Source: an uncultured Acidimicrobiales bacterium
Lineage (GTDB): Bacteria; Actinomycetota; Acidimicrobiia; Acidimicrobiales; SZUA-35
DNA: 64,000 bases
Assembly: GCA_937922785.1 (NCBI GenBank)
Contig: CALAJQ010000025.1
Coordinates: 1-64,000 of the forward strand
Reading direction: 5' to 3'
This document shows positions 59,365 to 64,000 of this stretch, piece by piece; the first letter of the stretch is position 1; each line of letters begins with the position of its first letter. The position numbers and the translations under genes were made by a program. The notes below the pieces were generated by a model. It was not told where the DNA came from, searched no databases, and saw only the letters and a program-made list of their open reading frames with translations.

Positions 59365-60033
59365 CTATAGCCGCTTCAACAGCTCCGATTTCTTGTCTTG
59401 GAACTCTGCCTCAGTTAGCACGCCTTTGCGGCGAAGATTGTCGAGCTGCTCGATCTTTTCCGGTATGGAATGGCCTGTACCAGAGCCTGCTGTGCCGCCA
59501 CCTTGCATGGCCTCAGACATGCGCTCACCAACCCGATCGAACTTTCGATTCTCGTTGTTTTCCATCTGGTAATAAATCTCGTTCTGCACATTTAGAGGGC
59601 GGCGAATGTCGGAAAACTCTGAACTGCCTTCTTGAGATGCAGATTCGATCTCGAGATCACCAGTGCGTATCAACCGCTCAAAGAATGTTTGACGAAAGAA
59701 GACTGTGTTTATTCGCTCAAGAGGAATCTCGGTGCCTTGCCGGGTGAACACACCGGTTCGAGAGATCAGCCGGTCGGTCGTAAGAATGAATTGGGTGGTG
59801 CTCCACTGAACATAAGCAATGCCAAACCAGCCGACCGCGCCTAACAACAAAAGCCCGGCAACGATATTGGCTGCCCCCGAAGCGCCACCGTCGTTGCCCA
59901 TTGCCAAAACGATTATGCCTACAGCGATCGCACCGATTAGGGCGGCGAAGGGCTTTACGAAAAACCACCAGTGAGGCCGCAGATCCAAAACGACATCTTC
60001 GTTTTGATTGAGGAACTCTGGGACCTTGGCCAT
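59365..60033 (-). CDS. PH-domain membrane protein with C-terminal SHOCT motif
   Basis: Protein of 222 residues. Two membrane helices (about 26-44 and 54-75) precede a bacterial PH (YdbS/DUF304-like) domain (FILTTDRLISRTGVFTRQG, IPLERINTVFFRQTFFERL). The C-terminus carries a SHOCT motif (IEQLDNLRRKGVLTEAEFQ), a short helical module often seen in such proteins. Function unknown. Next to the aminotransferase gene (nine bases). Confidence 0.88.
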   Translation of the reverse strand: MAKVPEFLNQNEDVVLDLRPHWWFFVKPFAALIGAIAVGIIVLAMGNDGGASGAANIVAGLLLLGAVGWFGIAYVQWSTTQFILTTDRLISRTGVFTRQGTEIPLERINTVFFRQTFFERLIRTGDLEIESASQEGSSEFSDIRRPLNVQNEIYYQMENNENRKFDRVGERMSEAMQGGGTAGSGTGHSIPEKIEQLDNLRRKGVLTEAEFQDKKSELLKRL

Positions 60034-60042
60034 GAATAAATA

Positions 60043-61227
60043 CTACAGCGACTTTCCGATTACCTCTGCGGCAGCGGCGACGCCAGATCCGCCAGTCGGG
60101 CAGCCGATCGTCTGAAGCGCCGCTTCAATTGTGCCCAGGGTTCCCAGGATCGACGGCGGGTTCAGGTGCCCCATATGACCAATCCGGAAGCTGTGTTCGG
60201 CCTTGGCGCCAACTCCTATACCAATGGTCAGTCCGGCTCCGCCTTCGCAACAGTCACGAAGCTCATCTGCTGAGGCCTTGCCAGTTAGAACTGTTGTGAC
60301 GGCGTTGGAGCGGTGGGCTGGATCGGTGATGTTGAATTCAATTGCCCCTGGAGATGACCAAGCTTCAACCGCGGCCCGGACCGCGTCAGCCAGAACCGTG
60401 TGCCGAGCCCAAACTGCTTCCATTCCGCCTTCTTCGTTGATCATTCTCATCGATTCGCGGATGCCATACATGTGGGCGATCGGGGGTGTGCCGCTGTATT
60501 GGCTATAGATCGCCTGAGGATTCATTCGGGGCTCCCAGTCAAAGATGGCAACCCGAAGACCAGCCGTTTCATAGGCCTTTAGTGCTCTAGGACCGGCCCA
60601 ACAAAACCCCAAGCCAGGCGGAACCATCAGCCCTTTTTGAGAGCCGGCAACTGCGATGTCGACTCCCCAAGCATCCATCTCAAATTGCTCGCACCCCATC
60701 GAGGCTATGCAGTCGACCATAAGTAAGGCCCGGTGATCGGCATCGCGAACAACGTGGCCGATAGCCTCGATGTCGTTCTTCACCGAAGATCCCGTGTCAG
60801 TCTGGGCGATCAGTATGGCGGCTATTTCTTGGTCTGGATCATTGGCCAAGCGCTCAGCCAATGCTGTTGGGTCCACTGGATCGCGGTCAGTTCCGCCAAG
60901 GACTTCGACCTGTAGGCCCGAAAGTGCTGCCATGTCGCCCCAGATCATCGCAAAACGACCCGACTCACAAACCAGCACCTTGTCTCCGGCCGACAGAGTG
61001 TTACACAACGCCATCTGCCAACCGCCATGGCCATTGGAGATGGTCACGAAACTCTCGTGCTTGGTTCGTGCGATGGCGCCCAACCCGGCAAAAATTTCCT
61101 CGTTGACCTCGATCAGTTCGCCAGCGTAGATGTTGGGCATTGGGCGACGCATGGCGTCTAGAACCCGGTCAGGCACGATGGACGGGCCTGGAATAGCTAC
61201 AACTGGCGGTCCGAAGCGCAAGGTCAT
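60043..61227 (-). CDS. Class V aminotransferase (alanine-glyoxylate / serine-pyruvate type)
   Basis: PLP-dependent transaminase of 394 residues. The PLP lysine is in VAGSQKGLMVPPGLGF; other motifs are PGPSIVPDRVLDAM, SNGHGGWQMALCN, TDTGSS and MVDCIASMG. The RIGHMGHLNPP end is typical for serine-pyruvate / alanine-glyoxylate aminotransferase. Glyoxylate detoxification or serine use is likely. ATG 61227 lies six bases after TAGGCT. It shares its promoter region with the divergent helicase gene. Confidence 0.93.
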   Translation of the reverse strand: MTLRFGPPVVAIPGPSIVPDRVLDAMRRPMPNIYAGELIEVNEEIFAGLGAIARTKHESFVTISNGHGGWQMALCNTLSAGDKVLVCESGRFAMIWGDMAALSGLQVEVLGGTDRDPVDPTALAERLANDPDQEIAAILIAQTDTGSSVKNDIEAIGHVVRDADHRALLMVDCIASMGCEQFEMDAWGVDIAVAGSQKGLMVPPGLGFCWAGPRALKAYETAGLRVAIFDWEPRMNPQAIYSQYSGTPPIAHMYGIRESMRMINEEGGMEAVWARHTVLADAVRAAVEAWSSPGAIEFNITDPAHRSNAVTTVLTGKASADELRDCCEGGAGLTIGIGVGAKAEHSFRIGHMGHLNPPSILGTLGTIEAALQTIGCPTGGSGVAAAAEVIGKSL

Positions 61228-61244
61228 CGCCTTAGCCTAAACCT
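61228..61244. promoter_or_regulatory. 17-bp bidirectional leaderless promoter with overlapping -10 boxes
   Basis: The whole gap between two divergent ATGs is 17 bases. Plus strand: TAGCCT, six bases, ATG 61245. Minus strand: TAGGCT, six bases, ATG 61227. The two hexamers overlap by five bases in the near-palindrome TTAGCCTAA, and the two first codon bases are 18 bp apart. -35 elements, if any, lie inside the opposite gene. Confidence 0.6.
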
Positions 61245-63323
61245 ATGGATCCGGCCCGGTTGCTTGACAGCTTGAATTCTGAGCAGCTCGATGCCGTCAC
61301 CGCTTCAGGTGGCCCAATTGTGGTCCACGCGGGAGCAGGATCGGGCAAGACAAGGGTCCTGACAAGGCGAATTGCATGGCGAATCGCTTCGGGAGAAACC
61401 GACCCGCAGCGAGTTCTTGCCCTCACGTTTACCCGCAAGGCTTCAGTGGAGCTCAAGAAACGTCTCCGCCAAGTCGGTCTTCGCGACGACGTGCTAGCAG
61501 GCACATTTCACTCGATTGCTTTGCTTCAGCTACGGATGCGCTGGGAAGAGCGCAACATCAAGCCGCCGTCAATTATCGATCGCAAATACAGGATCATCGC
61601 TCAGCTTCTCAAGCAGGGCGGAATCCCAGCTCCGCAGGGTTCGTCGGTGGTGTTTGATGTTGTCAACGAGCTTGAGTGGACTCGAGCCCGCATGATCGGC
61701 CCTGAGGGGTATGAGGCCGCAGCGGCCAAGCAGAACCGCAGCAGCCCAATACCGGCTTCGAAGATGGCCGACCTCATGGTCAGCTACGCACAACACAAAC
61801 GCCGAAACCGCATTGTCGACTTTGATGATCTGCTAGCCCTGGCCGCCAGGGACCTTAAGGCTGACCCGTCCTATGCAGCGGCGGTGCGCTGGCGGCACCG
61901 GCACTTGTCGGTTGATGAGTTCCAAGACGTCAACCCGCTCCAATATGACCTTCTGATGCAATGGCGGGGCGAGAGCGCAGATCTTTTTGTGGTTGGCGAC
62001 CCCAACCAGGCCATTTACGGTTGGAACGGGGCCGACCCGAACTTGCTGAACGACTTCGAGAACCGCGAACCCCAGACCAAGACCTTCCGGCTGCGCCAGA
62101 ACTATCGGTCGAGCCCCCAGATTCTTCGACTGGCCGACGTCACCTTGGGCGGCCGAGCATCGGCTCTGGTTACCGACGCCGACGATGGGCCCTTGCCGCT
62201 GATAAGCGCCTATGCCACTGATGCTGAAGAGGCCGCTGGCATCGGTGACCGGATCCGAGCGTCGCGTTCGGTTGGCAGCCGCTGGTCAGACCAGGCAGTT
62301 CTGGTTCGCACCAACGCTCAGTTGGTTGTGATCGAGGCAACCCTGGCCAGCATGGGAATCCCGGGCCGCATAGCTGGGGGAAGCGGGCCGTTAAACACAC
62401 CGGAGGTCCTGAAGGCCATCCGCTTACTGTCTCGACCGGGCATCAACTTCCACGCTGCGGTTGACGAACTAGATGCAGAAGTCGAAGGAGACTCTGCGGA
62501 CGACTCCGCCGAAGGCTTTGGTAGCAATCTAGGATCGAACACCGAATCCAGCAGCCAGAAACAGCCACTCACAACCCCAGGCATAGACCCGCTCAACAAG
62601 GCCGAACATGAGCGTAGAGCGAATCTGGCAGCATTGAGCCGCCTCGCCCATGACTACATCGGCACCGACGTTCATCCAACTGGCCCCGGATTTGGCGATT
62701 GGCTTGTGGCTACCCGGGCTCATGCTGAACAGAGCGACGGTGACGCCGTAGCGTTAGCGACCTTCCACGCCGCTAAAGGTCTTGAGTGGGACATCGTTCA
62801 CATATCTGGACTCGAAGAGGGTCTTGTGCCAATTACTTACGCCGAGACGGGCGCCCAGTTGGCCGAGGAAGACCGGCTCCTGTATGTGGGGATCACCCGG
62901 GCCCGGAAGCAGCTGTTCTTGAGCTGGGCGCAGAATCGAAACTTCGGCGCACGTAGCCACAGCCGCAAGCCGTCGCCTCACCTTCCGGTTCTCGAACGGG
63001 CCATTGTTCGATTGGGGCAAAACCACCGGCCCATCGACCTGCGCGAGCAAGTAGCAAATGCCCGTCATCAGATACGAACCTCCGTTGCCACCACAGTGGA
63101 TCCCCTTCTTGATGATCTCAATGTGTGGAGGTCTCGCCGAGCCAGGGCGGCCACGGTGGCGCCGTTTGTGATCTTTAATGATCAGGTCTTGAAGGCAATT
63201 GCGGTCACAAGACCAGCCACGCTGGGTCAGCTAGGGGCCGTGCCCGGAGTTAGCGCGGCCAAGCTGTCCCGATTCGGCCCTGAGATCTTGGACTTAGTAG
63301 CCCTTCACCGCACCCGAGTTTAG
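61245..63323 (+). CDS. UvrD/PcrA-family DNA helicase, UvrD2-like
   Basis: SF1A 3'-5' helicase of 692 residues. Walker A is AGAGSGKT (29-36); further motifs are ALTFTRKASVELKKRL, VDEFQDVNPLQYDLL, GDPNQAIYGWNGAD, FRLRQNYRS, TFHAAKGLEWDIVHISGLEE and YVGITRARKQLFLSWA. A C-terminal HRDC-like segment (LKAIAVTRPATLGQLGAVPG) matches mycobacterial UvrD2. The tetracysteine motif of UvrD2 is absent. An acidic insertion (about 405-450) is low complexity. Leaderless-type promoter. Confidence 0.93.
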   Translation: MDPARLLDSLNSEQLDAVTASGGPIVVHAGAGSGKTRVLTRRIAWRIASGETDPQRVLALTFTRKASVELKKRLRQVGLRDDVLAGTFHSIALLQLRMRWEERNIKPPSIIDRKYRIIAQLLKQGGIPAPQGSSVVFDVVNELEWTRARMIGPEGYEAAAAKQNRSSPIPASKMADLMVSYAQHKRRNRIVDFDDLLALAARDLKADPSYAAAVRWRHRHLSVDEFQDVNPLQYDLLMQWRGESADLFVVGDPNQAIYGWNGADPNLLNDFENREPQTKTFRLRQNYRSSPQILRLADVTLGGRASALVTDADDGPLPLISAYATDAEEAAGIGDRIRASRSVGSRWSDQAVLVRTNAQLVVIEATLASMGIPGRIAGGSGPLNTPEVLKAIRLLSRPGINFHAAVDELDAEVEGDSADDSAEGFGSNLGSNTESSSQKQPLTTPGIDPLNKAEHERRANLAALSRLAHDYIGTDVHPTGPGFGDWLVATRAHAEQSDGDAVALATFHAAKGLEWDIVHISGLEEGLVPITYAETGAQLAEEDRLLYVGITRARKQLFLSWAQNRNFGARSHSRKPSPHLPVLERAIVRLGQNHRPIDLREQVANARHQIRTSVATTVDPLLDDLNVWRSRRARAATVAPFVIFNDQVLKAIAVTRPATLGQLGAVPGVSAAKLSRFGPEILDLVALHRTRV

Positions 63324-64000
63324 GCGGCCGCAAATCCTGCCAATACCGGGCAGTGGTCTGACGGCTTGGTGCCTTTTCGGCCGTTACGGTCGATTACGTC
63401 GAAGGCGGACCGTGCTGCAAGCGATTCTGATGCTGCAACCAGGTCAATTCGGATTCCCTCACGTTTATGGAACCGGCCAGCCTGATAGTCGTAGTAGCTG
63501 AAAATGCCAGCACCGTCATAACGCGCCCTCATGGTGTCAATCAAACCCCAGTCAAGAACAGCGGTCAGTGCGTTCCGCTCGAGGTCAGTCACATGGGTGG
63601 CTCCCTCAAAGGCTGCGGTGTCCCAAACATCACGATCGTCAGGAGCGATGTTCCAGTCGCCGAGAACGGCTACTTCGGCATCAGGAGAAGTGGTCGCGCT
63701 GAGGTGTTCAACCAACCGGCCCAGCCAGCTGAGCTTGTAGTGGTAGTGATCGTGATCAACCTCTCGGCCGTTGGGTACATAGACACTATGGATGCGGACG
63801 CCTCCGCAAGTGGCCGACACCAAGCGGGCGTCAGTGTCAGGCTCAATCGAGTCGGCGAAGCCCATTATTGGATTCTCGATGCCCACCTTCGACAATATTG
63901 CCACCCCGTTCCAGCGACCTTCACCGTGGTGCACGCTCTCGTATCCCAGCTTGGAAAATTCCTCCGCCGGAAACGCCTCATCAGCCAGTTTGGTCTCTTG
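63320..64000 (-). CDS. xth: Exodeoxyribonuclease III (partial, runs off right edge)
   Basis: AP endonuclease/3'-exonuclease. The visible 226 residues start in the frame QETKLADEAFP, the first metal-binding region with QETK, and continue with GVAILSKVG, VPNGREVDHDHYHYKLSWL, GDWNIAPDDRDVW and a C-terminal SDHCPV. The N-terminus lies outside the window. The stop overlaps that of the convergent helicase gene by four bases. Confidence 0.95.
   Translation of the reverse strand, partial: QETKLADEAFPAEEFSKLGYESVHHGEGRWNGVAILSKVGIENPIMGFADSIEPDTDARLVSATCGGVRIHSVYVPNGREVDHDHYHYKLSWLGRLVEHLSATTSPDAEVAVLGDWNIAPDDRDVWDTAAFEGATHVTDLERNALTAVLDWGLIDTMRARYDGAGIFSYYDYQAGRFHKREGIRIDLVAASESLAARSAFDVIDRNGRKGTKPSDHCPVLAGFAAA

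Noticed and set aside
1-64000. tRNA or rRNA genes
   Set aside because: No cloverleaf-like arrangement or rRNA core sequence was recognised by eye; a covariance scan could still find one.

Overview
The window is one contiguous, gene-dense stretch of a chromosome (about 75 protein genes, almost no gaps) from an actinobacterium. The best fit is the class Acidimicrobiia or a close relative; this placement is inferred from gene content and order, not from a database search. Actinobacterial markers are a WhiG/FliA-type sigma factor beside a LytM-domain gene and rpsB, a DUF2469 gene, a SepIVA-like coiled-coil gene in the coaD-DUF177-rpmF-rnc-mutM-smc cluster, a ClgR regulator beside paired clpP genes, an MprA-MprB-PepD-like stress operon, a CvnA-type kinase, a mycothiol-type PIG-L deacetylase and a rhodanese-metZ pair. 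No rRNA, tRNA, CRISPR array, prophage or intact insertion sequence was seen.

Layout. 1-5.4 kb: rpsB, a degenerate LytM gene, whiG, dprA and yifB (minus strand). 5.5-13.2 kb: a block that separates yifB from its usual partner yraN, with a secreted propeller/FN3 protein, a VWA lipoprotein, a class II aldolase, a lipoprotein cytochrome c, two very small genes and typA. 13.3-16.2 kb: yraN, DUF2469, rplS, trmD, rimM, khpA and rpsP; lepB and rnhB, common in this cluster elsewhere, are missing. 16.5-22 kb: a PadR/membrane-protein pair, ffh, rhodanese-metZ and ftsY. 22-28.8 kb: htrA with its two-component system, then MoxR-DUF58-VWA. 28.8-42.4 kb: smc, an Fpg-like pseudoenzyme, rnc, acpP, a CvnA-like kinase, plsX, rpmF, DUF177, a DivIVA-like gene, coaD, rsmD and recG. 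42.4-64 kb: mixed metabolism and stress genes (pckA, flavoprotein reductase, clgR/clpP1P2, cobQ, CoA-transferase/racemase, thiol-redox pair, malic enzyme, aminotransferase), ending with a UvrD2-like helicase and a truncated exonuclease III.

Regulation. Seventeen genes have a TAnnnT-like -10 hexamer only 6-8 nt before the start codon, which predicts leaderless mRNAs. Two divergent pairs have mirror-image versions; at 61228-61244 the two -10 boxes overlap in a 17-bp gap. Structured leaders precede rpsB, rpsP and rpmF.

Unexplained structure. Two families of intergenic repeats occur twice each: family A at 40110 and 51494, family B at 47180 and 54356. Both look like paired, multi-site transposon ends without a transposase. 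Several loci also carry short tandem duplications of 14-21 bp. The window holds a number of degenerate enzymes in conserved gene positions, notably the LytM protein next to whiG and the Fpg-like protein between rnc and smc.
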